Assembly: GCA_948144175.1 (NCBI GenBank)
Contig: CANXME010002337.1
Span: 2,216,001 to 2,280,000 of the forward strand
DNA: 64,000 nucleotides
Direction of reading: 5' to 3'
DNA from: Closterium sp. NIES-65
Taxonomy: Eukaryota > Streptophyta > Zygnematophyceae > Desmidiales > Closteriaceae
Position numbers and translations under genes: made by a program. Below are positions 37,601 to 47,499 of the stretch, one piece after another; positions within the stretch are counted from its first letter, which is position 1; every line of letters begins with the position of its first letter. Under the pieces are notes generated by a model. That model worked only from the letters and a program-made list of their open reading frames with translations. It had not been told where the DNA came from and made no database searches.

Positions 37601-39449
37601 GTCCTACTATCACGCGTCTCCTTGCTACTGTCATCACTGACCCTTCCTTTGAGTCCACTGCTGCGTCTGCCCTAGTTGCTGAGCTCGTCGACTTTGCTGC
37701 TCGCTGTCGTCTAGACTACGCTGCTAGTCTTGTCGCTGAGTCTGGGTCTGTCTGTCCTCCGTCCGTCGGGGGTGAGTGTGCCCTTGGGACGGACGTCCTT
37801 GAGGACAGGCAGGAGGAGTTCCAGTGTTTTGCTGCTGCTTACCCCTGAGGGAGACCCGGATGCACTTGACATCCTGACTCCGCGCTCTTACGTGGAGGCG
37901 ATAGAGGGTCCCTACTCCTTTCAATGGCAGGCAGCTATGGACACAGAGATGGCTTCCTGGAAGTCCACAGGCACCTACGTTGACGAGGTTCCCCCGCCAA
38001 AGGCGAACATCGTCAGTGGCATGTGGATTTTTAGGGTGAAGCGGCCGCCGGGTTCTCCGCCTGTCTTCAAGGCGTGCTACGTGGCTCGTGGCTTCAGTCA
38101 GCGGCAAGGAGTTGACTACTTTCAGACCTTCTCTCCCACCCCGAAGATGACCACTCTTCGGGTACTGCTCCACATAGCTGCTCACCGTGACTACGAGCTG
38201 CACTCTCTTGACTTCAGCTCTGCTTTCTTGCAGGGCAGCCTGCACGAGGAGATCTGGCTGCGTCGCCCACCTGGCTTCACTGGGTCTTTTCCTCCTGGCA
38301 CCCAGTGGAGCCTCCGGCAACCACTCTACGGTCTCCGCCAGGCACCCCGTAAGTGGCACGACACACTGAGGACTACACTTGCGGCTCTTGGGTTTGCTCC
38401 CTCTACTGACGGCCCGTCGCTATTTCTGCGCACCGACACCTCTTTGCCGCCGCTCTACATCCTCGTGTACGTCGACGACTTGGTCTTTGCCACTGCTGAC
38501 ACTGCTGGACTCGCCCACGTGAAGTCCGAGCTGCAGAAGAGACACTTTTACAGACCTGGGTGAACTGCGCAGCTACCTTGGCGTGGAGATCACCTGGGAC
38601 AGAGCACGCCGCACCATTACCCTGACTCAGTCACACATGGTGCAGCAGGTCCTTCAGCGCTTCGACTTCACGTACTCCTCGCCTCAGGCCACTCCTCTGC
38701 CTACTCGCCACTCGCTCTCAGCTCTGCCCTCGGATGAGTCCGTAGAGCCGAGTGGCCCGTACCCAGAGCTTGTTGGGTGCCTCATGTACCTAATGACCTG
38801 CACACGACCTGACCTTGCATACCCTCTTAGCATCTTGGCACGCTATGTTGCTCCTGGGAGACACCGACCAGAGCACATGGCTGCAGCGAAGAGGGTGTTG
38901 CGCTACTTGTGCAGTACGTTGGGCATGGGGCTTGTGCTTGGAGGGCAGAGTCCAGTGGTCCTCACTGGGCATGCAGACGCTTCTTGGGCTGACAACCAGG
39001 CTACGCAGCGGTCGTCACAGGGTTACACCTTCAGCCTTGGTTCCGGCTCTGTTTCGTGGCGGGCTACCCGCTCGTCTTCTGTTCTCGGCTCCAGATGTGA
39101 GGCTGAGATCTACGCAGGAGCCATGGCTGCACAGAAGCTTCGCTGGCTCACCTACCTGCTGACTGACCTCGGAGAGCCGCCTCGTTCTCCTCCAGTGCTG
39201 TACGTAGACAACAAGGCCATGCTGGCCTTGTGTCGGGAGCAGAGACTGGAGCACAGGACGAAGCACATTGCTCTTAGCTACTTCCTTGCCTGTGAGCTAC
39301 AGCAGCGTGGTCAGCTGCGCCTTGCGTACGTGGCCTCTGAGGCCAACACTGCTGATATCTTCACCAAGGCGCTTGCGCCTTGTGATCATCAGCGCTTCTG
39401 TACTCAGCTGGGTCTTGAGCTTGCCTTGCCTCACTTGCTCACCACTTGA
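34622..39449 (+). pseudogene. Element F protease-integrase-RT-RNase H, multiply broken
   Basis: Blocks in order: the C-x13-C-x3-H-x4-C motif (34680-34760); a small deletion near 34910; protease LDSRAS, where the active-site Gly is Arg (near 35090); TAG at 35313 replacing a Gln codon; a frameshift near 35515 in the zinc region. Integrase 35594-37249 has DVWGP, SDRGGEF and NGIAERR, and ends at a TAG replacing Gln. RT has YVDD near 38470, and there is a 2-bp loss near 38547. An intact RT tail and RNase H follow (38583-39449), ending TADIFTKAL. Confidence 0.88.
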
Positions 39450-39658
39450 CCTTGTTTGTACTGTTACATATATATATACACCTGCTCTTGCTTTTCTAGC
39501 CTTATATATATATATGTAATCCTGCATGTGAACTGGCCTTGTGGCCTTGAACTTATGCTCGGAATATGTGGTGACTTTGTGATCCACCTTGAGCTTGCTT
39601 TGCTTTGCTTAACTGGTCTTGTGACCCCTTGTTCTTCCCCACTTTTCCTATTGGGGTG

Positions 39659-39784
39659 TGTCAGATTTATATGACATGGCTGTTGTAGGCTATAGTGGGG
39701 TAGCACATATGGGGTACGACTTTCTAGGGTTTGCACTTGTACCCAACTTTCCCTTAGTCAATTCATTCTCGTTCATTTTTCTCA
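39659..39784 (+). repeat. 3' LTR of element F
   Basis: 126 bp, one base different from the 5' copy. It is preceded by TTCCTATTGGGGTG and followed by TSD ATATT. Confidence 0.95.
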
Positions 39785-39789
39785 ATATT

Positions 39790-39836
39790 GTCTACCCCAC
39801 TATGGCCTACACAGACTATAGCATATAAGTTTGACA
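39790..39836 (-). repeat. Element E 5' LTR, second part (split)
   Basis: 47 bp, GTCTACCCCACTATGG...GTTTGACA on the plus strand. It completes the E LTR interrupted at 32471, and is followed by E's TSD AGGGG. Confidence 0.9.
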
Positions 39837-40398
39837 AGGGGTGCTCGGAATTTACAGTTGAAAAACTGTTTTCCGAGTTGACTCACGGGACGCGAAATTT
39901 CTCGCGAAAGTATTTCGCTTTGCGGAATCATTTCGACACAGGTGCAAATCAGTTACTCCGTTTTTCAAACGGTAAAAACCGTTATACAACTGTGATCTCG
40001 CATGAAGACATTTGAGCTACATTGGAGCACCATGCGAGTCTCATGAGTGTACACATTTGAGTCAGCAGGGGCGATTGTTACAAGTGCAATTTGAAGACAG
40101 TTTTTAACAACAGGAGGATATAGCCAAATGCTCAAGGAGTTGTGCAACTGTTTTCAATACACACCGTGGCGAAATCCTGCGAGCCAGTTAAACAACTGTT
40201 CTCTAGTTGCTCCTGCCTGTGCGTAGAATCTATATAAATGTGTGCTTGTACCTGTCGAAATTAATTTAATGCTTCTGCGTTTTCAATCTCGTATTCTTTT
40301 ACTTCGTATTGACGAGAGTAGAAATAATTCCTTGGTGCTGCCGAAATTCTTCTCGACCAGTTTGCTCGTCCTACAAGCTGAGCAAGGCATAACTACTC
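39837..40398 (+). repeat. R1 LTR, copy 2, right part
   Basis: It resumes at AGGGGTGCTCGGAATTTACAG exactly where copy 1 reads on at 21807, and continues to AACTACTC next to element D. It has a TATA-like TCTATATAA near 40230. Confidence 0.8.
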
Positions 40399-40400
40399 TA

Positions 40401-41333
40401 TGAGGGTCTTCACACTTCAGTAGACTCTCCACAAAGTCCTTAATCAGCTCTGATACCACTTTTAAGAGACTGAGGACGGAGTCTATGAAGATTAGTAGCC
40501 AAAATATCTCAACATCGTTGGGCCTAGTTTCTGAACAGAAAAGTCGAGTTCACAAGAAACGCTGTCGACGAAACGTTCACAGTCAAAACTTCATCAAACT
40601 CGAATATGTTGTAGCTCTACTCCGTGGCTACAATTCCCAAGTTGAATCATGCAAAAAGGTGAAGTATTTCTTGAGCTATCAATTTCGGCGCACTAGGGGG
40701 TATGCTGCCAAAGAATCTTAACTCAATCACAAAGTTCACACAAGTTCACACAAGAGAATTGGAGTAGCACTAAACCAGGTGGAAGGGATGAGGAAGACGA
40801 GAGGGAAGGTCCCAAGAGAGTCCCCAACCAAGGAAACCCCATGCCATACAATTCCCTTCCCCATAGGCAACCCAACTTTGACCTTTGTCACTATCCCAAC
40901 CTCCACAATCCACCTCAACCCAACTTGGCCACACTTGCCAGCCTGGTTTGGTTTCTCCCAACCATTTGGCAGCAACTACAGTAGAAAAGACGAATTTCCC
41001 AACCCTCAAAAGTCTGTACCCCATATTGAGTCAACCCCACAACTTCCCATAGTCACCACAACCAAATATCAAAAGCATACGAACTCCAACGTTCGTAACT
41101 TTCTTGTTCGTGCTCCGATTGAAGCGATCCTTGGTTCCTCGGAAAGCTCTTGAGCAGAGGAGTCAGTTCAGATATCTGCTCAAGCCAAATAACATTCACA
41201 CACACACACACACTCAAAAAAACCAAACCGCACAAAACACAAATTCTTGCACACACTCACAACACGCATGCAACGCACGAACATATGATGGGAGGCAGAC
41301 AGACGTGAATGCGAATGGTAGCATCACTCAACA
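40401..41333 (-). repeat. 3' LTR of element D
   Basis: On the plus strand TGAGGGTCTTCACAC...CACTCAACA. It is about 99% identical to 46004-46934. It contains GCTCTGATACCA (minus strand TGGTATCAGAGC) near its left end and a CA microsatellite near 41200. Confidence 0.9.
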
Positions 41334-41390
41334 AACTCCCCCTCTGGCTGCCAACCATCATCCCACATGTCATAGCTCAAGCATGCATCC

Positions 41391-44300
41391 TCAATGCACA
41401 CTCATCCCAGCAAGCTTCATGCCCTTCCAATGCTCAGATTCAGCCAGGCGCTTGGTGAGAATGTCAGCCGCCTGCTGATGGGTCTTCACAATCTCGAGCC
41501 GCACCTCCTTGTCCAGGAGCCTTCTCACCCAGTGCCACTTAGGCCTGATGTGTTTGGTCAGCCCATGAAGACAAGCATTCTTCGCTAGCTTCACCGCCGA
41601 CTCATTGTCACAGAAAATCACAGTCGGCTCCCTCTGACCAACTCCAATCTCCTCCAACAAACGCCTCAGCCACACCACCTCCTTTGCCCCATGATGCAGG
41701 GCCATGTACTCTGTCTCACACGAGGACTGCCCCACTTCATTCTGCTTCTTACTGCGCCAGCTCACTGCACCACCTCCGAACAGGCACACATAGCCTCCAA
41801 TGCTGGTGCCATCCGCTTTCACCGAGTTGAAGCTAGCGTCAGTGTAGCAGGTCAGGAGCATCTCCCCCTTGCTCAAATCAGCTGCACCCCTCTGCAGCCT
41901 CTGCCTCTCAGCACTGTACTCCAAACCCACTGATGCCGTTGCACTCATATAGCGGACCAACCTCTTGGCCGCTACCAGCTGCTCATGACTGGGGCGTGAA
42001 ACCACACTGGCAAGCCTGGATGTTGCAAAGGCAATGTCAGGCCGTGTGTGGTTAGCCGCATAGTTGATTGCCCCAACCATGGAATGAAAAAGTTTCCTGT
42101 CACTCTCACCCACCACCTCCTCATCAGCACAGGGCTCCACAGTGAACCCCAAAGGCAGTGGGGTGGCTGGCTTTCCTCCATCTTGCAGCCCATACTTCTC
42201 AGCCAGCCCCTCACAATAATTTCTCTGGTGCAACCTCAACACTCCCTTGTCAAGGTCCCTCTCCACATGCATCCCTAAAAAGTACTTCACATCTCCCATC
42301 TTGGAGCACTTGAACTGCATCTCCAGCATTTCCTCCACATGCTCAATCATTGCAGACGACTCAGAGAAGAGCAGGATGTCGTCCACATACACCAGGAGCA
42401 TGAGAAACTGCTCCTTCTCCTGCAGCAGGAACAAGCTGTGATCACACTCACTCTTCTTGAAACCCCCAGCCAGCAGAGTCTCCTCTAACTTGTAGTACCA
42501 TGCACGAGGAGCCTGCTTCAGGCCATAGATGGCCTTCTTCAGCCTGCACACCCTGCCGCTCCCATCATCCAAACCCTCAGGCTGTAACATGTACAGCTCC
42601 TCCAGAATGATCCCATTGAGGAAGGCGGTGGTGATGTCCATCTGCTTCACCTGCCATCCACGGTTTGCTGCCATTGCCAATGACACCCGAAGTGTTGTGC
42701 CTTTCCCCACAGGAGCATAGAGCTCGTTGAAGTCCTTTCCCTTTGTCTGCTGAAACCCCTTAGCCACAAGCCTTGACTTGTAGCGGGTCAGCGCCCCATC
42801 AGGTCCGTACTTGTGCCTGAAAATCAGCTTGGAAGAAATGGCGTTCTTCCCGGGTGGCAGCTCACACAGCTCCCACGTCTCATTCTCTAGCAGAGAATCA
42901 TACTCCTCCTTCACACTCTGCTTCCACTTTTCAGCATCGGTCCCGCTCAATGCCTCAGCTAGCGTCTTGGGCTCAGGGACGGCTGCCCAGTAGCAGTGTG
43001 CTATCTCATCCTCATCACACTGCTCAGCCACACTCCCAGCCCTCACCACCTTTGGCTTGCCACGACTTGCATAGGTCAGCCTGTTAGGAGGGCGCACATC
43101 CCTCCTAGGACGGTCAGCCGTACGTCCGGCACCTTGTGGAGCACCTTGCTCCTCCTGCTGCTGCTGCTGCTGCTGCTCCACCTCAGGTTCCCCCCCATCA
43201 TCAGTCACCCCAGAGATCTCCTCCTTGGAGACACAAACCTCCACCTGCCTCGAAGGCCGCTGCACCTCATCGGCCTCGACAATTAGCGGTGTCGTAAGAA
43301 GCTTCTGCTGCTGCTGCTGCTTCCACTCTTTGTAGTACAAGGACTCAAGGAACTTCACATCCCTTGACACAGTCAGCTGCTGGCTGGTCAAGTCCCAAAT
43401 CAGCCAGCCCTTGTGATCCTTAGCAAGCCCCAAGTGCACACCCCATCTCCCAGAAGCTTCCAGTTTTCCCCTCTTCTCCTTAGGCACATGAAACACCACC
43501 ATGCAGCCATAAGTTCTCAGCATGTTGACTGCAGGCGCACTCCCATACCACTTGGTGTAGGGGACCCATTGCTTGTCCCCCACAGTCGCCAGCACCCGGT
43601 TCTTCACAACAACGACCTGCCGCAGTGCTGTCACCCAAAACGGATCCGGCAGCCCTGCACGCCCAAGGAGAGTGCGAGCACCTTCCTGCAGAGTCCGGTT
43701 GAACCGCTCAGCCACGCCATTCTGCTGAGGGTTGTAAGGCACTGTGAGCTGATGCTGGATCCCCTTCCGCTTCAGCTCCTTCTCAAAATCAGCGCCGATG
43801 AACTCTCCTCCGTTGTCAGTGCGGATCACCTTCACCTTGTGTCCGCTCTCCCTTTGTGCTCTCGGCATCCACTCCTTAAGAACAGCTGCTGCCACCTCCC
43901 CCTTAGTCTTGAGAGGGTACACCCACACCGCACGTGTGTGGTCGTCCACAATTGTCAAGAAGTAGCGGCTGCCCGAGAGAGAAAGGGCCCTCGTGGGGCC
44001 CACCACATCCATGTGCACTAGTGCAAGTGGTGCCTTGGCTGGTCCTGTGCTGCTGCTGAAGGGAAACTTCGTGAATTTGGTCTCAAGGCAGGTAGGGCAG
44101 CTCCCAATCTCCTTTGCTCCCCCCTTCACCTCCAGCCCCTTCAAGCACCCATCCTTAACCAACTTCTGCAGCATAGGAATGTTCACATGGCACAGCCTCT
44201 CATGCCACGTCTCCCAATCAGCCTCACCACTCCCAGATGAAGCCTTTGCCCATGCAGCTGTCGCATCCACACCAGCAAGCACCTCACCATGTGGCTGTTG

Positions 44301-44864
44301 TAGCTGTTGCACCTTCTTGACTGCATCCATGGCCCCAGCAGTTGGTGCAGACTCCTCTCCTCCCGCAGTTGCTTTAGCCGCTCCCGCTGCCTTTGTTGTT
44401 GCTGGTGGTTTCCCCTTCCAAGGGATGATGGGCAGCTGCCACAGGTCCTTGATGCAGCTGCTCTTCTCCTCCAAGTTCCACAGCAGCAACTTCCCAAGCT
44501 TTGCACGGCAGCTGGTTGGGCCGAAGGTAACTTCAGCCTTGCTCTTCTGCAGCCGGCGCACAGAAAGAAGGTTAGCGGACAAACCTTCAACCAACAGCAC
44601 ATTCCCAAGCCCCACAAGCTCTCCATTGGCTCCCATCACCTTGGCATTCCCAACACCAATCACAGGGAGCAAAGCACGTGAAGCGGCAGCCACAAACTTG
44701 ATCTTCCCAGGAGGTTTTACCTCATCAAGCAAATCTGCCCGTGGGGTCATATGACTCGTGCAACCTGAATCGATCACCCAGTGAGTGAGGGGGTGCATCA
44801 CAACCTTCCCAACTGAACCCACATCACCCCCACTCCCTTGCACATCCTCAACCATGAGGAACAT
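41391..44864 (-). CDS. pol: Element D pol polyprotein
   Basis: 1,157 codons if started at the Met at 44864, but in the same frame as gag and open back to the gag stop. The protease active site is VIDSGCTSHM (Asp about residue 32). GAG-pre-integrase has WHERLCHVNIP and CPTC (about 220-265). The integrase core has D (HMDVVGP), D (RTDNGGEF) and E (NGVAERFNRTL). A Gln/Glu-rich linker follows. RT has KGFQQTKGKDFNELYAPV, MDITTAFLNG and LVYVDD. RNase H has CYTDASF, CETEYMA and FCDNESA, and the protein ends at TKHIRPKWHWVRRLL and HQQAADILTKRL. All catalytic residues are present. The sequence is not closely related to families 1 and 2. Confidence 0.93.
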   Translation of the reverse strand: MFLMVEDVQGSGGDVGSVGKVVMHPLTHWVIDSGCTSHMTPRADLLDEVKPPGKIKFVAAASRALLPVIGVGNAKVMGANGELVGLGNVLLVEGLSANLLSVRRLQKSKAEVTFGPTSCRAKLGKLLLWNLEEKSSCIKDLWQLPIIPWKGKPPATTKAAGAAKATAGGEESAPTAGAMDAVKKVQQLQQPHGEVLAGVDATAAWAKASSGSGEADWETWHERLCHVNIPMLQKLVKDGCLKGLEVKGGAKEIGSCPTCLETKFTKFPFSSSTGPAKAPLALVHMDVVGPTRALSLSGSRYFLTIVDDHTRAVWVYPLKTKGEVAAAVLKEWMPRAQRESGHKVKVIRTDNGGEFIGADFEKELKRKGIQHQLTVPYNPQQNGVAERFNRTLQEGARTLLGRAGLPDPFWVTALRQVVVVKNRVLATVGDKQWVPYTKWYGSAPAVNMLRTYGCMVVFHVPKEKRGKLEASGRWGVHLGLAKDHKGWLIWDLTSQQLTVSRDVKFLESLYYKEWKQQQQQKLLTTPLIVEADEVQRPSRQVEVCVSKEEISGVTDDGGEPEVEQQQQQQQEEQGAPQGAGRTADRPRRDVRPPNRLTYASRGKPKVVRAGSVAEQCDEDEIAHCYWAAVPEPKTLAEALSGTDAEKWKQSVKEEYDSLLENETWELCELPPGKNAISSKLIFRHKYGPDGALTRYKSRLVAKGFQQTKGKDFNELYAPVGKGTTLRVSLAMAANRGWQVKQMDITTAFLNGIILEELYMLQPEGLDDGSGRVCRLKKAIYGLKQAPRAWYYKLEETLLAGGFKKSECDHSLFLLQEKEQFLMLLVYVDDILLFSESSAMIEHVEEMLEMQFKCSKMGDVKYFLGMHVERDLDKGVLRLHQRNYCEGLAEKYGLQDGGKPATPLPLGFTVEPCADEEVVGESDRKLFHSMVGAINYAANHTRPDIAFATSRLASVVSRPSHEQLVAAKRLVRYMSATASVGLEYSAERQRLQRGAADLSKGEMLLTCYTDASFNSVKADGTSIGGYVCLFGGGAVSWRSKKQNEVGQSSCETEYMALHHGAKEVVWLRRLLEEIGVGQREPTVIFCDNESAVKLAKNACLHGLTKHIRPKWHWVRRLLDKEVRLEIVKTHQQAADILTKRLAESEHWKGMKLAGMSVH

Positions 44865-44909
44865 CCCAGGGTCGGCTTTACCTTGTGCACCATCACCTTG
44901 TGCACCTGA

Positions 44910-45842
44910 TCATTGCACAGCGCCACCGCGTGCACGTTCACCACTTGGCGGCTTCATGCCTGGAGGGGCCCATCCCTCAGGCCGGCTGAAACACTTGAAC
45001 CACGGGTGTCCAACCTTCTTGCAGTACCAGCACGCACCCTCCATTCGGGTGCTCCCCCTGCCACCAGAGCTCCCATGCCCCTCATTGTAGTCACCTCGGC
45101 CTCTCCCTCTGCCAAAGCCTCTCCCACGGCCTCGGCCTCTCCCTCCCCCTCTTCCTCTGCTGCCTCCTGCAGCTCCATACCCCTCAGCAGTTTTGTTGGC
45201 AGCACCACCTCCCGTGTGGCGCCTTCGGAAGTCCTCTTGCAGAATCTGCTGCCGTAGCCACTCAAGCGTCCACTTGTCCTGCTGAACGTTGAGGGTGGGG
45301 ATGAGGTTGTCCCACGAGTTGTCGAGCACCGAGATGATCTTGGTGCACTGTTGCATCTGCGACACTTCGCTGCCCGCCGCTGCCATCCTCGCATAGATGT
45401 CCTTGATCTTGTCAAGGACCGGTTTCACATCATCTCCCGGTTTCATGGAGAGGGCAGCCAACTCCTTCTCCAACACAATCACCATCGGCAGCGTGTTGGG
45501 CTGAATCACGTCGCATAGCAGCTTCCATGCCTTTGGTCCGGAATCATCCAACTCCACCAAATCTTTGATGTGCTGGAACATGTCGTTGTTGACCGATTGG
45601 AGGATGAGGTCGTACAGCACCGCGCTCTTCTCAATCCACCGATCGCGGGCATCTCCTTCCCCCGGCATCTTCTCCTCTCCCATTGCAATTTTCAGTAGCT
45701 TGTAGCGCTTGAAGGCGCTCCGCATCCGCCCGCTCCATTCCTCATAGTTGGAGCCATCCAAAGCTTCGATCTTGGATGGTGGCGGTTCACTCCTCTTCTC
45801 AGCTGCATCTCCACTCTCTTGATTCATCTCCTCTGCTCCCAA
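44910..45842 (-). CDS. gag: Element D gag
   Basis: 310 codons. The N-terminal UBN2-type gag core (IEALDGSNYEEWSGRM, DSGPKAWKLLCDVI) spans about residues 25-205. An Arg/Gly-rich stretch (GRGRGRGFGRGRGRG) follows near 230-250. Then comes a canonical zinc knuckle CWYCKKVGHPWFKC (C-x2-C-x4-H-x4-C). It ends GGAVQ-TGA. After the TGA the same frame continues for 15 open codons to the first pol Met. The start is the first ATG of the frame (MGAEEMNQE). Confidence 0.92.
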   Translation of the reverse strand: MGAEEMNQESGDAAEKRSEPPPSKIEALDGSNYEEWSGRMRSAFKRYKLLKIAMGEEKMPGEGDARDRWIEKSAVLYDLILQSVNNDMFQHIKDLVELDDSGPKAWKLLCDVIQPNTLPMVIVLEKELAALSMKPGDDVKPVLDKIKDIYARMAAAGSEVSQMQQCTKIISVLDNSWDNLIPTLNVQQDKWTLEWLRQQILQEDFRRRHTGGGAANKTAEGYGAAGGSRGRGGGRGRGRGRGFGRGRGRGDYNEGHGSSGGRGSTRMEGACWYCKKVGHPWFKCFSRPEGWAPPGMKPPSGERARGGAVQ

Positions 45843-46003
45843 TCAGAGGTTTCAGCTCCCCCTTTTGCTGGTCAAAATGTAGATCCACACAATCTTCACA
45901 AGTGTCGGCGCCAACGAAATTTCGGCAGAGTTTCCCCTTAGCGGAAGTCACATCCAACCTCCAGAACTCCACTTAGGCACGCCCACAGGCCATGGTGGGT
46001 CTA

Positions 46004-46934
46004 TGAGGGTCTTCACACTTCAGTAGACTCTCCACAAAGTCCTTAATCAGCTCTGATACCACTTTTAAGAGACTGAGGACGGAGTCTATGAAGATTAGTA
46101 GCCAAAATATCTCAACATCGTTGGGCCTAGTTTCTGAACAGAAAAGTCGAGTTCACAAGAAACGCCGTCGACGAAACGTTCACAGTCAAAACTTCATCAA
46201 ACTCAAATATGTTGTAGCTCTACTCCGTGGCTACAATTCCCAAGTTGAATCATGCAAAAAGGTGAAGTATTTCTTGAGCTATCAATTTCGGCGCACTAGG
46301 GGGTATGCTGTCAAAGAATCTTAACTCAATCACAAAGTTCACACAAGTTCACACAAGAGAATTGGAGTAGCACTAAACCAGGTGGAAGGGATGAGGAGGA
46401 CGAGAGGGAAGGTCCCAAGAGAGTCCCCAACCAAGGAAACCCCATGCCATACAATTCCCTTCCCCATAGGCAACCCAACTTTGACCTTTGTCACTATCCC
46501 AACCTCCACAATCCACCTCAACCCAACTTGGCCACACTTGCCAGCCTGGTTTGGTTTCTCCCAACCATTTGGCAGCAACTACAGTAGAAAAGACGAATTT
46601 CCCAACCCTCAAAAGTCTGTACCCCATATTGAGTCAACCCCACAACTTCCCATAGTCACCACAACCAAATATCAAAAGCATACGAACTCCAACGTTCGTA
46701 ACTTTCTTGTTCGTGCTCCGATTGAAGCGATACTTGGTTCCTCGGAAAGCTCTTGAGCAGAGGAGTCAGTTCAGATATCTGCTCAAGCCAAATAACATTC
46801 ACACACACACACACTCAGAAAAACCAAACCGCACAAAACAAAAATTCTTGCACACACTCACAACACACATGCAACGCACGAACATATGATGGGAGGCAGA
46901 CAGACGTGAATGCGAATGGTAGCATCACTCAACA
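46004..46934 (-). repeat. 5' LTR of element D
   Basis: 931 bp. On the minus strand TGTTGAGTG...GACCCTCA, followed by leader TAGACCCACCATGG and then gag. Homologous to 40401-41333. Confidence 0.9.
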
Positions 46935-47033
46935 AAAACCACAAAAAAATAATATTCTTAGTTAAAATATCTCGATAGGATAACTTCAACGAATTCTTAC
47001 TCTCGGGGGTGTTCGTCTGTGTCAAAGGTCCAC
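46935..47033. other. Short spacer right of element D
   Basis: An A-rich 99-bp stretch. It does not continue R1 or the gypsy fragment found left of the nest. I see nothing recognisable in it. Confidence 0.5.
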
Positions 47034-47368
47034 AGGTGATCCCCGATTGATCCTAGGGAAGGGTTATAGGCACGTTCGCCAGGGGGGTTATGGGCGCACT
47101 TACGCCCTACACAAACAAGCCCTTTTATCCCAATGGTCTAGTGGTTGGGATTCTGACATGGTATCCGAGCGAAGGTCTCGGGTTCGAATCCCGGTGTGTG
47201 CACTTCGGGCATCCCAGTGCGGGGGGGTGCCAGAGGTCCACTGGTGATCCCCGATTGATCCTAGGGAAGGGTTACAGGCACGTTGGCCTGGGGGGTTATG
47301 GGCGCACTTACCTGCTACACAAACAAGCCATTTCATCCCAATGTTCTAGTGGTTGGGATTCTGACAGT
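47034..47368 (+). mobile_element. tRNA-derived SINE, tandem dimer
   Basis: A tRNA-like head has an A box (TGGTCTAGTGG at 47134-47144) and a B box (GGTTCGAATCC at 47181-47191). A body containing GGTGATCCCCGATTGATCC and GGGGGGTTATGGGCGCACTT follows. The body and the A-box half repeat with a period of about 208 bp (47034-47160 and 47242-47368). The acceptor ends do not pair, so this is not a working tRNA. A T-rich tail (TTTTTTTT) follows near 47400. Confidence 0.65.
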
Positions 47369-47499
47369 CTGGAGTTTCCCGGCCGGTGCAAGGCCCTTTT
47401 TTTTGCGGAGCCTCATTTTTCGTCGGCAAATTTCCTTGGCGCCGGCTGGTCGGGACATTTTAAATTCGCGCCATCACTTTCTCAAATTTTCGCCCACTC

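Larger units (their letters stand above)
32467..39789 (+). mobile_element. Copia family-1 element F nested in E
   Basis: A 7,313-bp element (32472-39784) with TSD ATATT at 32467-32471 and 39785-39789, inserted into the 5' LTR of E. LTRs are 126 bp with one difference (CATAGCTG versus CATGGCTG). The order is LTR, primer site, GC-rich leader, gag, protease, integrase, RT, RNase H, LTR. The coding region carries at least six disabling lesions despite near-identical LTRs. Confidence 0.95.
25637..39841 (-). mobile_element. Copia family-1 element E (contains nested element F)
   Basis: An element in reverse orientation, 25642-39836, with TSD AGGGG on both sides (25637-25641 and 39837-39841), inserted in R1. 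Its 3' LTR is intact at the left. Its 5' LTR at the right is split by element F. Without F it is about 6.9 kb. The two LTRs differ at 3 of 125 positions in my reading, so E is older than F, as nesting requires. Its coding region carries several deletions and stops. Confidence 0.92.
40401..46934 (-). mobile_element. Copia element D (third lineage), full length
   Basis: A reverse-oriented element with long terminal repeats of 933 bp (40401-41333) and 931 bp (46004-46934). I count about eight substitutions and one 2-bp indel between them, roughly 99% identity. On the minus strand the repeats begin TGTTGAGTGATG and end GACCCTCA. A purine tract (AGAGGGGGAGTT on the minus strand) precedes the left repeat. 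Gag and pol are intact except for one TGA between them. No 5-bp TSD is visible (flanks CTCTA and AAAAC). The tRNA-Met-type primer motif lies inside the repeats, 48 bp from their ends. Confidence 0.88.

Noticed and set aside
47127..47205. Functional tRNA gene
   Set aside because: A and B boxes are present, but the acceptor arms do not pair and the anticodon stem is irregular. The surroundings repeat as a SINE-like unit.
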